Assembly (NCBI GenBank): GCA_037447605.1
Contig: CM074805.1
Coordinates: forward strand, 3,057,678-3,121,677
Length of the DNA: 64,000 nucleotides
Direction of reading: 5' to 3'
Source of the DNA: Zygnema circumcarinatum
Taxonomy: Eukaryota > Streptophyta > Zygnematophyceae > Zygnematales > Zygnemataceae
The notes beneath the pieces are model-generated. The model made no database searches. It was not told the DNA's origin and saw only the letters and a program-made list of their open reading frames with translations. Of this stretch, positions 1-12,886 are shown in pieces; the first letter of the stretch is position 1, and each line of letters opens with the position of its first letter. Position numbers and translations under genes: made by a program.

Positions 1-652
1 ACAAAAAACGAAAAGAAGCACAAACAACAAAAACAGAGCAATGCAGCAAGACACGCGACAGGAAAACGCAAAGACAACGACAAGAGGCTGCCACGTGGCC
101 GCGGCAGAGGCAGCGGCAGCAGGCGCAACGGTCGGAAGCGCCGTTCGCGGGGCGGGGTTAACCAGGCTAGGTTTGAGCACCAGGCTAGGGCTGAGGCTAT
201 GTTCAACCCCATAGCCCAACCACTTCACGAGGTATTCGTGACGAGAAGAGCGACCCTTTCTCACAATACGGTGGGCTTGAATGGTTTCAACTTCATACTC
301 AAGTTCACCTTCAAGTTCCACTGGTGGGGGAGGTGGTTGGATCCTCCCATCGCTACGGTAGACCTTTACATCCTTTTGTGCTTTGCCACTTCAAGTTGGA
401 TCATTTGAGAATATTAGAATATTATTCTAGAGTCAGATTTCGCCCGGAGCGTACTAAATTCCCGAATTTAGTACACTATAAGTCAAAGTTTCGTGTACGA
501 ATTCCGGGTCGGGATCCGCGGCTCCGCCGAACACAGCCGTACCGAAATGCGTACCTGGGCCAATGCTTAATTCGCCCGACAGGCTTACTAAATTAATTTG
601 GCCATGTGTTAAGTTTGACCCCCCCTATTTGTTGTTCCTGGAATTGGGAGGG
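1..652. other. window start, no gene recognised
   Basis: Purine-rich at the very start, then GC-rich with a G-box-like CCACGTGG near position 92. Only short open frames are present and none resembles a known protein. It could be the flank of a gene outside the window; nothing more can be said from the sequence. Confidence 0.5.
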
Positions 653-785
653 GAAGTGGCATTGATCTCACGATGGCGATGATGCCATCACATGTACATG
701 CACAACATCATCATGGGGAACCACGAGGAAATGGTCGCAAATGACCTACGCTTAAAAGAAAAAAGCTAAGTGCGGAAAACGGAAA
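653..785 (+). repeat. dispersed hairpin repeat, copy 1
   Basis: First of five copies of a roughly 130-200 bp dispersed repeat (others near 30475, 45656, 50379 on the minus strand and 50700). It starts with GGAAGTGGCATTGATCTCAC-like sequence. It contains the stem GATGGC/GCCATC around a 6-base loop, and downstream the stem GGTC/GACC around GCAAAT. It is not coding in a conserved frame. Copy 1 lacks the 3' third seen in copies 2, 4 and 5. A SINE or a structured-RNA-derived repeat is possible; no Pol III box was recognised. Confidence 0.7.
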
Positions 786-1248
786 TGTGCTGAGAAGAGA
801 GACAAAGAGAGAACGAATCCAAGTGCACTCCAAGCCCTTCATCGCCGGAGGCCCTACCATCATGCATGCCTCGTATCCAACATCGTCACACATCACACGA
901 TCTACAACCCGACTTTTCCCCCCCCCCTTTATTTTTGTATTTCAAAGTACAACCTTGCCATATTCTATTCACTCTGCCACCCATACCGCCCTCCATCTCT
1001 ACAGCGTACTTATCACCACCGTCTACGCCCTACAAAGGCCTCCCCTCCCCCCCCCGCAGCCATGTACAGTGCCCCCTCAACCTGCCGCCCTCATCCCTCG
1101 CTTCTTCTGAGCATCGCCTCTGTAGGCGGAGCGGCCCCTCCGCACGTGCCGCGTCGCCAATGGCGCCTCCCTCCCGGCGCGGCTCTCTCGCCTTCCGCCC
1201 CCGCCTCGACCCCTTCTCCCTCCGCCCCTCCGCGCTGACCTCGCCAGC

Positions 1249-1738
1249 CATGGCGCCCTGCGGGACGGTCGCGATGGTGCTGGCGCTCGCTCTTTCCCTC
1301 TCCCTCTTCCGCGTTCATCTCCAGCAACGATGGACGGCCATGGCCATGGCGTCGCCTAGGGCTTCCATGGTGGCTGAGGCCCTCCACATGGACGGGCCTG
1401 TGTCCTTTCTCGCCTCCAAATCGCCGTGGCTTGAGTGCCACGTGGCGGGATTTCACGTCGCCAGCGAGGGTCTCTACTTCCCCAGTGGCGGGTGCGCACT
1501 CCTCCTCCTCCGCAGCGCCCAAGCTCCGTCCATGGCGGTGCCAGCCATGGCCATGACCTCCGTGGACCTTCAGCTGCTCGGCGTGGCAGCCATGGCGGAA
1601 GTTTTCCACGTGGCGGCCTCTCCGGCCGCCCCTGCAGTCCAGAGACGGAGAGGGCAGCGCGGCTGGGGCGGGCGACGTTGCTATGGCGGACTCCATTGCG
1701 GGCTCCTGAACTGCAATGACGAATGTGCGAATTGTTAG
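1249..1738 (+). CDS. hypothetical ORF, possible secreted protein
   Basis: An open frame of about 163 codons starting at the ATG at 1249, within a longer open frame that begins at 866. The N-terminus (MAPCGTVAMVLALALSLSLF) looks like a signal peptide. The rest is rich in Ala, Met, His and Gly and matches no family I recognise. The DNA holds an unusual cluster of CCATGG sites, so many Met-Ala pairs arise from repeated short motifs. A long open frame also exists on the opposite strand, which suggests base composition rather than selection. It may be spurious. Confidence 0.18.
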
Positions 1739-2662
1739 CCTGTACCTTCCTCGAAGAATTCTCGAAGAAATGGCTACTCGATATTGAGGAACGTTGAAGC
1801 ATTCCGCCATTTTTTATACCCAGAGGTGGAAAGCAATAACGCGGTTTGGTAGTGCGTTACTTCCACGTCACGCTGAAACAAATGATGAATAACGTGCACG
1901 GGAAGAAACGAACGGGGTTTTAGGGAAGAAATTCGCAAACACGTCTTTTTCCAGAGAATCTGCCCGACATTGTGTGCGCGACACGCCACAGTGCCGTCCG
2001 AATGGCTGTCGCGAAATAACGCGTACACAAAGTCTTTGCTGGCATGCCACGTTTGAGCCACGTCACGCGCACGGACTGTGACGTACAGTGTACGTAAACA
2101 GCTCCATGTACATAAACACGTCACCATGACGTCACCATCGATCGCCCGCCCGCCCGCCCGCCCATGTCCCGTCGCGTTGCCCGACCGTTGGCAATGGTTG
2201 GCAGACAACCCCTTTTGCAACCAATGGTTGGCCACCGTTGCCGACGTTATAAAAACCATAGAAAATCCAAATTCCAGCAGCCCGAACAGTCATAATGGCA
2301 CGTGCAAGGGTTTCAGATTTTGACCGTTGGATATGCCACGTGTACCCACACAAACTACCGTACCATTTGTACGGATTTCGGTTATTGACAGTTGGATTGA
2401 CCCTTACGGCCCTCCTCCGCTTGTGGAGACTATTGAAACCCCTTAAGTGGCTCAAACCATTACTTACTGTAAGTGGGAAGAGAAAGGGGAAGGAAGGAGG
2501 AAAGAGGGTAGGAGGGGGAACGTGGCTTTGGGAAAGGACAAGAAGATATAAGAGGGCATCACGTCAATTTGCTAAATAATGGTTCAAGTACGTCGCCTCC
2601 TATCAATGCTATGCCCGAGATCGAGTCCTCCCGTCGGCAATCAAAACTATCGACTTTCTATA

Positions 2663-2912
2663 TAACACTTCCAACCATTGCAATGATTGCCAACCATTGG
2701 ATTCATCATTGGTTGCGTCCAATGGTTCCAACCATTGTCAGACCAAAACAACCATTACCATTGGCGCCAGACCAAAACAACCATTGCCAATGGTCACAAC
2801 CATCGGATGGCAATGGTTGAAAACCATTCGAGTGGTTGACCATTGGGTGTCCAACCATTGCCATCCGATGGTTGGCCAATGGGTGCCGATCCAATGGTCT
2901 GTCTGAGCTGTG
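2663..2912 (+). repeat. degenerate palindromic MITE, related to 23413 and 52093
   Basis: A stretch packed with CCAACCATTG / CAATGGTTGG inverted repeats. Its right end (GCCGATCCAATGG to GCTGTG) resembles the right end of the element at 52093-52542 and is followed by AAACATTC, close to the target duplications of the two intact copies. No matching left terminus or target duplication was found, so this is probably an old, decayed copy. Related short blocks occur near 2187-2245. Confidence 0.5.
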
Positions 2913-3436
2913 AAACATTCCCACTGCGCTGACGTTTTTCTTACGTCAGTTTTTCAATCAATACGCGACTCGTTACTTAGAGAGATGCTTTCGTCATGGA
3001 GTCAAGAAAGACGTGTGGGACGGGGCAGGACCTCGCCCCGCCAGCGCTGCGGCTAACCCTGAGGCCTTCCTTGAATCGCTCCATGCACAAACTTAACAAA
3101 TGTTTACTAAAGAGATGCTAAGAAAGCCCGCCCTCGCTCGGCGTTTTAAAGGCGGCCCCGTCAAGTTCCCCCAAGCCTCGCCTGCAGACCAGAGCCAATC
3201 GTCAGTTGGGAACTGTCCGTGACTCACGAGCAGGAGCTGAAACAGCATCTCAAGAAGTACCAAAGCTACTAGGGACGAGCCCGCAGGCCGCTCAGTTCAA
3301 ACATGAAGTTGAGAGAAGATGGATTGCAAACACGATAGTTAATTCATCAAACCATACGTCCACCATTTTGGCAAAGTCTTTGGGGTACAGTCGTCATTCG
3401 TCTCTGTTTGTTTGACTGTTAGGCCATCATGGTGTG
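2913..3436. other. spacer / 3' flank of the VIRILIZER-like gene
   Basis: No gene is seen. The stretch probably includes the 3' untranslated region of the minus-strand VIRILIZER-like gene, which ends at 3437. Short open frames at 3206-3415 and nearby have no family resemblance. Confidence 0.4.
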
Positions 3437-6400
3437 CTAATGGGTTGATTGTGTACATCGATCAGTGCTGAGTTTTGCGAGCTGAGCAGAACGGCCACCT
3501 TTCAGAAGGACAGGGAGAGCACTTGGCATCTTTACATGGTTAGGCTTGCTGATGGGTCCTCGAAGACAAATCAAGCATTTCAAATTCACATGCAGATGAG
3601 AGGAGCAGGCACCAAAAGGCGTCAACACAGTTTTTGTATTTAGAAGCACCTGCGACTGTGAAATGGTAACTGTTGGGCCGGTTGTCCCATCTGACTGTTC
3701 CGACCACTGCAGTGACAAACGTATAGGAATCACGCACATGAGACATGACAAAGCTGCCACTTGCCTGGAGGAGGGTGATGAGCTTCGGATTCTGCTCCAA
3801 AAGCTCTTGCAACTTGCTTGGATCCCTCAACAGCTTCTGCAATATCCCCATTAACACGCCAGTTTCAGACAATGGAGGTACACCGGATGTAAGCGACTTA
3901 GGAACGGAGAAGAAATACTACGAGACATGAGCAATGCCCAAGAGAAAAACGTCATGTCCAGCTTTCAAGTTCGAAAAAAAGCCTGATACTCTAGCCCGCA
4001 TAAAAAAACACAAAACCCACTCAAAAAATGCATGGAAACAGGCTTTTGCAGCTCATAGCCAGTTGCCAGGAATGCAGCCAATAGGGAATAAATTGTGAAA
4101 AGGGTAGCACCTCGATAGCCTCCGGAGAAGTTCCGAAAAGAAGTTGAATCCCTGCAATGTTTTGCGGCTGCGGCTGCGCGAGCGGAGGAGTAACGGGAGG
4201 CCCTCCCGCGGGCCCGTGCATCGCCTGCGGAGGAGCACTTTGCATGGTCTGCTGCCCGGCAAACTGCTGCGGAGCAACTCCCAGGGTTGCTAGGGGCGGC
4301 CTTTGGGGCGGGCCCTGCAGGGCCGACCCCATTAGCTGCGGAGAGGAGGAGGGAGGGCGAAGCTGCTGCTGCTGCTGCTGCTGAAAGGGAGGTGCTACCT
4401 GGGGGGGGCGCATCTGCGAGGGGACCATCGCCTGAGGGGGGCTTTGCTGAGGAAGGCCGGGTTGGGAGAGCATCTGCGGGGGCATCTGCTGGGAGAGGGC
4501 TTGAGGATGCATCTGGGGGTGCGGCATGGGCTGAGAAAGGGGCTGCTGGGGTGGCATTTGAGGGGGAACTTGAGGGGATGACATCTGCTGGCCTGTAGCT
4601 TGAGAAGGCGGAATCTGCTGAGCTTGCCTTTGCGGGGGCACCTGTTGGGGCGGCATCTGCTTGGGAGCGACCTGCTGCGACGCTACTTGTTGCTGAAGTC
4701 CCATCTGCTGAGGAAGCATTTGTTGGGCCTGCATGTGTTGGGAATTCATCTGCGGAGGCATCTGTGTCTGCGGAAACTGCGGCTGCATTTGCTGCTGAAG
4801 GGAGGGCGGGCGGCTTGCAGGAGGCAGCCCGGGAGGCAGAGGCGGTGCCCCCGCAGGGAGAGGGGGGGGCCTTGCAGGAGGATAGGGAGAAGCCCCCATG
4901 TGGGCCAATCCCATAGGCAGAATGCCCCCCCCCCCCGGGCGAGGGAGGCCGTACGCCTGCCCGCCCTGCATTGCAAAGGGGGGCCCTGCAGCTCTCGGTT
5001 GGCCCGCCCCTACCCCTCCTGGCAAAGGCAGGGCCATGCCTGCCGGCCACGAGGGAGAGATTTCGCTGAAAGATGGGTCCGAACCCCCTTCTACAGGAAG
5101 GCGGGCCTGCCCCTGCATTTGCCATGGTGCGGGAGACCCGTTTGGAGGGCGAGTGTTGGGAGCAGATTGACCGGGAATCTTTGGAGGAGGAGGTGGAGGG
5201 AGGGTCTGTGGAACAAGAGGGGGGGGACTGCCAAGGATGGGATCTGGTAACCAGCCGCCAGGTCGTGGATGGGAGGGAGGGGGGGCGGGAGGAGGGAAAG
5301 GAAGGGCGCCTTGGGAAAGTTGTGCAGGCGAAGGCCAACTGCTTGAGGTTGGAGGCATTCCCCCTTCTGGGCGAGGTTGCCATGCCGGCTGCTCAGGACC
5401 GGTGGGTCTGCTCAAAGGGGAGGAGACCCAATTTGGCCCGGGCGGCCCTCCTGACTGCTGCTGTAGCTGCTGGGGAGACTGCATCTGATGGATGGATGGC
5501 ATGGAAGGAGCAAGGAACTGCTGCTGATGCTGCTGTGGGGGTGGAGGGGGGAGTGGCGATTGCTGCTGTGAAAGAGGTTGCTGTTGCGGAGACTGGTGAG
5601 GTTGATGCTGCTGCATTTCATAGGTCGGCTGCAGCTGCTTCCCCTGACTCTGCTGCCCTTGCGATTGTGCCTCTGCCTCCGTCTGTGCACCAAAATGCTG
5701 CTGCTGCTGCTGCTGCAGACTGTGAGGGACAAATGGCTGCCCTTGCCAGGGCCCGGCAGGAGACATCCCTTGCTTTCCAGAAGGCTGCGCTAACCTTGGC
5801 GAGGAAGAGAACATTCCAGAAGGAAACTGTTCGTTGAGAGGCTCGGAAGGAGCGACATCCTTCCCTTGCGGATGTGCCTGCTCGTTTCCGGCTGGGGAGG
5901 TTCGCGATGATGTCGGAGAAGGTTCGACTCCGGGGGGGTGGAGAGTCTCTGCAGTAGCCTCACGCCCCGAGGGGGGAGCATCCACCTCTGATCCTTTAAC
6001 GTCTTGGGGAGGTCGTCTGCCATCGCCAGTTCCCATGTTTCCATTGCCTGCAGCGCCATGGAGGAGAGAGGGAGCAGCTTCACCACTTGCTGTACTGCTG
6101 CTACGGACTAGATGAGCAGAGGGAGGCTGCGGGCTGGCCAAAGGCTGGCCAGAATTCTCCCCCCTTAATGAAGGTGGAAGCGCACCTACAACCACAGGAG
6201 CAGGTCCCCCTGACTGCCGCTGGCGAGCCATGAACTCGTCCACGTGAATGGAGGGAGGCCTCCCACTCATCTGAGACGCGTCTCCCCCTCGTTCCCGAGC
6301 GACATAATCGTCGACATGCATGGATGCGGGTCGACTGCTGTTGGGCTTGCGAAGGCGGAAACTGTCTCTCCGAGTTGAACCTCCTGCTGCGGACCCTCCA

Positions 6401-9400
6401 AATGTCACCCCTGCTCCTTGGCGAGCAGCCAATGGGGCTTCAGGCAAAGCCTTGCCTCCCGCACCCCCAGGGTTTGGTTCAGCCTCAGTTCGCACCCGCT
6501 TGCTGTCATTCTCAAGAGAACTGCCACTGCGTTTTAGGGCTCCTTCAGCTCTCGCATCCTCACGAACAATCGGATGAAGAGGGGCAGTCGCACATTCCCA
6601 TTCTGCTAGAGGTGACAAGCTCTGAGTCACGAGGTCGGCGTCATTACTATGAAGTCCCCTCCTCCCTGTAAGCGATGAAGTGATCGCAGCAGGAAGGGGC
6701 TGCCGTCCTGGACGAGGCCGCAGGGCTGCCATCGCCCTCAGACGGTCTTCCACGGGTCGAGGAGGGGTTAAACTATCGACAAACTCCTGAACCTTCTCAA
6801 CAAGCTCTTTGGTGCTTGAAGGCGTTGCAGTCTTTAAGATATTCAGCAATGCTTGAGATGCTTGTGAAGCAGGAATCCATGTCTCTGACTGAAGGCTCAG
6901 CTTCTGCAGAGCATCGACCATCTGCAGTAGTACATGGCCTGTTTGGGCTGTCGTATCCAAAGGCCAAGCTGTGAGCCTGCAGAGTGCTTCTAGACCACAG
7001 AAGCTCTTGGTGAGCTCTAAAGCAACATGAATGGCTAATTCTGCACATCGCACCAACATTGAGTTCGTCTCTCCAACTTGGAGGCATGCTGTTAGTCTTG
7101 CCCAGAGGGCTTGTAAACTCGCCGATGGCACTTTTGTTTCAACTTTGTGATCCATGTTCTGGAAGCCCTGCTCCACTTTACTCACTAGAGGCTCTTCTTT
7201 GTGTTCCTTGCTCTCCTCCATTCCCAATTCGATCTCTTCTCTCTTCACATGGTCTGCTGCCCGACTTTCCTGCAACTCTTCCTCGTCATCTGCCCTTCCA
7301 TGTGGTGTAGCCGCGGTGTGTACGAGAGCTGCCTGGCCAGCCTTATGCTCAACCAGCCCTCCAAGTGCCTGCAAAGCAAAAACTGTCTGCTCTCCAATTT
7401 CTACCTCCGCCAGGAAAGCGAGCAAGGCAGACGCTACAACGCAGCAGTCAGAAAACTCCGGTAATTTCTCTGATCCGGATTGATCTTCAGATCGATTGGC
7501 CACATCCTGCATAAAACTTGACTTAGAACTGCAAAGATTTCGGATTGCCACGATGGCCCACTGCCTCTTCTCAGCATTAAGAGGCCCTTCTGCAGCCTTC
7601 GGCAAGTTCAGAAATTGCACCAGCAATGCGGGCACTCGCTCTTGTAATAGCAGCGCCTTCGGAACAGGATGTTGGGCGAGATCAGCAATCAAACGCACCA
7701 CACAACCCACCCTCCCGTCCACGATACGTGATTCTCCTTTTGCTGAAACCTCTCCCTCCATTCCTGCGTCTTGCGTCTCGACAGCTCCTTCTCCGACAGA
7801 GACGACCCCCACCCCTTGCATCTCCTTATCACGTTGATTCCTGGATGGATTAAGAATAGAGACGGGCATCTCTTCCTCAATAAGCCCCTGCAGCCCCTCC
7901 AAAAGCCCTCCTACCAAGGCAGCTCCCACCTCCCCACTCCCACTCGCTGCCCGGGCCATCAGCCTCTCTGCGCTGCGACGCTGCCTCTCACAGCCGCCGG
8001 CCGCCGCACGCACAAGGAGACGCGTCAAAGGGGTTGTATGCAGCAGCAACACGCGGGTCAACCGCTCCATCTGTACGGATGATGGCTGAGGGCGGGCAAG
8101 AGCGGTAGCGGAGATGGAGCCGACGACTTCTACTGCCGCCACTGCGGGGGAGCAGTCTCGAAGCAGCCCTTGCGGGCCAATTCTCGCGGGTGGGGGGCAC
8201 TCGTCTGGGAGCATATCCGAAAGCAGAGAGAGAGCACCACAGGCTTCAGCGGGTGATAATAGGGGTAGCTGCATCTGGTCAGGAGTAACACTGGGGAGGC
8301 CGAGAAGTCGTGGAAGCAAAGGAGGGTGCAGACCATCCACGGGCCAGCAAGCAAGCACCGTTGCTAGCACCTGCCGAACAGCCAGTATTCCTACACTCCT
8401 TTCACTTGAGTTCAAATCGACCTCCGTGTAGAAGGTAGCCCTGTGGCTGAGCGCCTTCTGCAACTCCAAAAGGCCCTCCAGCAGTTTGGTATTCCTGTAT
8501 GTTCCCGATGCAGCTTGCAGACGGCGCAGCAAGGTGAGCAGAAGCAACAGTGCAGGCACTAATAGATCTGACACCTGTCTTTCTGTCTGCTTCTCTGCCA
8601 GTTCCTTCTCAACACCCCCCTCCCTGACAGATAGAGTTATCAAATGCAGAGCTGTTGCAGAATGCTTGACAACTTGCTGGATGACTCCCATGGCCCCGTT
8701 TGCATACAGCGCACCAGGCACTGCCACGTGCCAGCAGAGGGCAGCCATAGTCCTTAATGCCACAGTCAGCTGCACCGCTGCAGCATTTGCATAGGGCGAG
8801 TATCCAACCCCACTGTTACCCCCCAACCGCTCCCCCCCTGCAAACCCACCATTCCCATCTGCCGCGTCCTCTGAGGACGGCTTCTCCAAACTTTCCGCCA
8901 AACCCTCTGCCAGTCGCAGAAGCCCCCCCAAACCCTCCCGTTGGTACACAGCCATTGGCTCTGCGAGAGTCCTCACACGTGCGAGAGAGGACTCTGGGCC
9001 GGTGGCTCTCAAGCCCGCCCCCGAAGGGGCCGCCAAGGACTCTCCGACTGCCAGCTGTACGGCGGCCGCGTGTGGGGCCCACCGTGCCAGCGAGGCGGGC
9101 CAGGTGTCGGCGAGCAGGGCCTCCAGGATCTGCGCCGCGTGGTGCGCGTAAACCCACTTGGAGGCTGTGCCGCGAGCCGGCCCGGAGCCGGCTGCCTGCA
9201 CCACCCGGTCTATGACGGAGGGAATTTGGGCAACTGTCACAACGGCCCATCGAGAGACGTCTTCCCTTGCTAACAGGGCCAATTGCCAGAAGGATAGCAA
9301 CCTTTCTTCGGAAGCAGGATCAGAGGAAAGGAGAGCATCGGCTCCACTAACAGCCATCATGGCATGCTTCAGGAGTGTGGCGAGTTGCTGAGGATGGCAG

Positions 9401-12400
9401 AGTAGGCCAACGGAATCGAATGCAGCAGCCCTCTTTAAGGACAGCGGTTGGTTGTAGGGTTCCCGTTCTCCTGACTCGCGTTTAGGTGTATGAGGACTCC
9501 CTCCAAGAGCGGCTATCATTAATTTTGTGGCCTCTATGTCCTCCGTAAATAGCAGGAGCCCGACGGGATCAGAGAGGAGGAGGAGCATAAGTGACTGCAG
9601 GCTGTATAAGAGACGATTCACCTCTGCTCGACTACGCAACCAGGGCAGGACGAGCAAAGCTGCCAAAAGGGCGACAATGCGCTGCTCCATAAGCATTGCC
9701 AGTACCGTCAGGTCCAAATCTTGAACAGCAGATGCTCCTCCAGACGCACAATATGAGGCTTTCACTGGCAGTATCTTCTCTCCCTCGTCATCACCATTCT
9801 CTGCCAGAGGATCTGAACAAAGCCATTGTGCAGCTGACAATGCAGGTGGCCAGTCTTCTTCTGCCATGCGAGGAGCTGACAATAGGGACTCGAACTGAGT
9901 CATAAGCTCTGCTATCTTTTTCACAATCTGCGGACCCTTCTCTGGCATCTTGAATGGGTCAGCGAGAAGACTCTCACTTGCTGCTTGCAGTCTTGCAGAT
10001 ACTTCAAATGCACGGAGCCTTCGCAACAGTCTTGCCGCCCCAAAACTGACCTTCTTCTGCGAAGCAGACTGAAGAAGCAATGCCAACAAGGCCCCATATC
10101 CTGCACTCGCCCCCCCCTCCCCTCCCTCCCCCCCCCCCTCCTTCCCCGGCCACCATCCGAGCAACGCGTGGTTTGCGCAGGCATGCGCGCTCGCAGTCTC
10201 CACCGCCAGTAGGGCGCGCTCCCGCACGTGCGAGGCGCCCCCCCAGGGCCGCCTTAGGGCAGTGGCCAGCAAGCTCATCCCTCCCGCGCGGGCAAAAAGA
10301 AAGCAGCGGCGAGCATCCCTGCAGATCACTTCTGTTGCCGCCATAGTCCCGAGGACGACTTCCAGCTGCAGGGGTGCCCTTAGCCCACCCCCGGGCCGGT
10401 TCAGCATCAGGTTTTACAGCTAGCTACATTGCCATGTACGTCATTTTTCTCTTATCTAGGTGACTGTAAGTGAATGCTAGGTTTGGTCGTGAGTGAGCGG
10501 AGGTTCATCCCACCTGGGGTAAGTTGGCATCGACACGCAACACTTCATGAAGCCACATAAGGACCATCGCAACTTCGTCGTTTTCCTGTGCTTCCTGCTC
10601 GTCAGCCGCCTGCGTGTTTGGCCCCATGTAGCCACTCTCCCTAATTCCAACTTTACGACTTTCTGTGACATTGCTCTGCGCTTGTACAGCCCGCATTCCC
10701 CCCCCTCTGGCAATGGCTGCCAGCTTTAGGGCGTGCACTTGCATGTCGCTGCAAGTCGCACCTGAAGCCCTCCAGTCTTGCGCAGCGCGTCGCAATGCTG
10801 ATCTGCCTTCTTCATAAAAGCGCTCTTCCATCACTATCTCCCCTCTCCCTTCTAAACAGCGTTTAAAGCTAAGGCTAAGGAGGGGTCCCTTGACATCCAG
10901 CAAACAATCCTTCTCCTCGCGAAAAGGTTTTGGAAGGCTCTCGGGTGGTATCCCTCCAAGAGCTGCGACTCTTGAAAGAGTTTCGATGGGCCCTCGACAA
11001 CTGCTGCCGAGCTCTGTCTTAAGAGTATCCTTTTCAGCTCGAGCTCCATAGATCACTATTGAAAGTATACAGTAACCCCCTCGAAAGATTATATGGTCAG
11101 TAAGTCTCCCCTGCCAAAGTTGAAGGGATGACATGAACAAAGAACAATTCGTCAATTTTGAGCGTCATGAAAACTCTTGCTTGTTTCGGATGCAAATGCC
11201 AAAATAAAGAGGACGAAAGACATGAGTACAGTGGATGCGAGCTAACCAAGCACCCTTTGTTGACTCAAATGCAATGCCCTCGTTTGTGCTATGATGGAAT
11301 GTCAAAGATGGGATAGCCATAATGACATGACTTTAACAGTAAAACATGAAAAATTCCACCAATCAGTACAATAAAGTCGCACATTTCTTCGCAGTGATTA
11401 CAGTTTTCGGTGGAATGGCAGAGCGTGGAGGGCTGGTGTATCAAAATAGACTTTAATAACTCTGAAGAGCCCAAGTTTTATCATTATTTTCGCTTTATAA
11501 CTACATCTGTACTTCACGGGTACCTATTTCCTTTTTGCTGACATCCACCAATGGTTATCTTCTTTAGTCCTATCCTCATATGCCCAGTGCATTTCTTCGA
11601 TTATGTACATGATGCGCCTTTTGTTTCAAAACAACTTAGGGATCTGACTACAAGGCAACACCTGTCTAGTAATCCCTAAATATGGCGTTCTATAATTAAA
11701 ATACCCAGCAATGGTAAGATGGCTTACCCCCAAATCCAATATACAGGTGCCATCCTCCACATATTCATGGGGCCCGAAGGCTTTCTCAAACCGATCCCCT
11801 GCTCGTCGCAAGTTATGTGCGAACACCTCAATAGCGAATGAAGAAGGGCCAGTTGCCCTGCATTCAACAACGCCACAGAAAAGCTGATAACCAGCCCTAC
11901 CTCAATCTAACCATGGCTGCCATCTTCCTCGATTTCATTGCATTAGCCACAGCCTCTGGGCCTGAAAAATAGGTGCGGAGTTCACACAATGAACTGTCAG
12001 TTCACACAGGAAGTTCCTTATGCTGTTCATACGCGTTTCACTGGCATGAACCTCGATACGATAGAGTAAACTGAGACTCCAGCACACTCTTGGAGCACAC
12101 TTAGTTGCACCGATTACGAGACAGCTCGTGATCAATCTTGAAAAGATGAAAGTTGAGAAACGACTGCAGTTAAGTCGTCTAATTCTAATTACGATAGAAC
12201 GGTTTCAATCAAATTCTGTTTCATTTCTACTTTGTGCTTGCAGGAACCACCCCCCATTAGACTGAGCTTTGCTAGTAACTTCCAGTCGATATAGCAGCAA
12301 GTTCCAGCTTAGCATATGTCAGCTATAGTCGTACGTGTTAAGATAACTTTCCGTATCTGCCTTAAAATTTTAGGGAAACCATAAGGAGATAATAGATGCA

Positions 12401-12886
12401 TAGGTGTGGTTCAACAAGGCGATCATTATATCGCATACCCTTTAAATTGTACAAGTGAGGGATGAGGATTCTGCTGTCGGCCCACAATACGAAAAGCCTG
12501 CACGTACACCGCGCAATCAAAGCGCACCTGCGATCCCTCAAAGCCCCCCTCCCCATCCTTCAAGTCTCACAAAACTGGAAAAAATATCAAGGACGACCAG
12601 ATGAGATGATTTTTTTGACACCAACGAGCTACTGTAGGTCAGGCTCGTAAGGTTTCTTGAGAACTTCAGCATGTCCTAAGGAGAAAAATAGACGCAGCAG
12701 AATGCCATATCTTCGGGTTTAGAGATGCTATGCTCATCTTCAAAAGTTCTAAATCCCAAGTTCTTTACTTCCTTAAAGTTAGAGCTAGGGGGGAAGGTAT
12801 AGTCAGCTGTTCCTGGTAGGCCCTACCTCGTCGACATTATCCCCAGCTCGTTCATGCTGGAATGTTTCGCAGAGGAGAATATCCAT
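3437..12886 (-). CDS. VIRILIZER-like protein, m6A methyltransferase complex subunit
   Basis: Homologue of plant VIRILIZER (KIAA1429/VIRMA), the large scaffold of the nuclear mRNA N6-adenosine methyltransferase complex (with MTA, MTB, FIP37, HAKAI). Seven exons are inferred: 12827-12886, 12453-12527, 11728-11883, 10514-11110, 4111-10365, 3765-3896, 3437-3481, giving about 2439 aa, longer than the roughly 2.1 kaa Arabidopsis protein. Exon 1 gives MDILLCETFQHERAGDNVDE, matching the family start. Exons 2-4 carry the N-terminal VIR domain (TDHIIFRGGYCILSIVIYG). The 6.25-kb exon 5 holds the helical ARM-like body and then a long Pro/Gln-rich disordered tail (about 4110-6000). Exon 6 restores the family C-terminus (SETGVLMGILQKLLRDPSKL and PKLITLLQ). 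The exon 2/3 junction is the least certain. The last intron appears to be GC-AG (CAG|GCAAGT). Confidence 0.85.
4111..6000 (-). repeat. Pro/Gln-rich low-complexity coding tract with CAG runs
   Basis: The C-terminal part of the VIRILIZER-like exon 5 encodes repeated Q-, P- and M-rich peptides, including poly-Gln from CAG/CTG runs near 4360-4383 and 5700-5716. The strand composition opens long false frames on the plus strand and in another minus frame (a 472-codon frame at 3965-5383). These are not separate genes. Confidence 0.8.

Noticed and set aside
3965-5383. 472-codon minus-strand open frame
   Set aside because: It is out of frame with the VIRILIZER-like exon 5 that covers the same DNA; the Ser/Ala/Pro-rich product is a shadow of the CAG/CCA-rich tract.
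5073-5837. 254-codon plus-strand open frame
   Set aside because: Antisense shadow of the VIRILIZER-like coding tail.
5926-5940. GGTTCGACTCC, a tRNA B-box-like word
   Set aside because: Lies in VIRILIZER-like coding sequence with no A box or cloverleaf around it.
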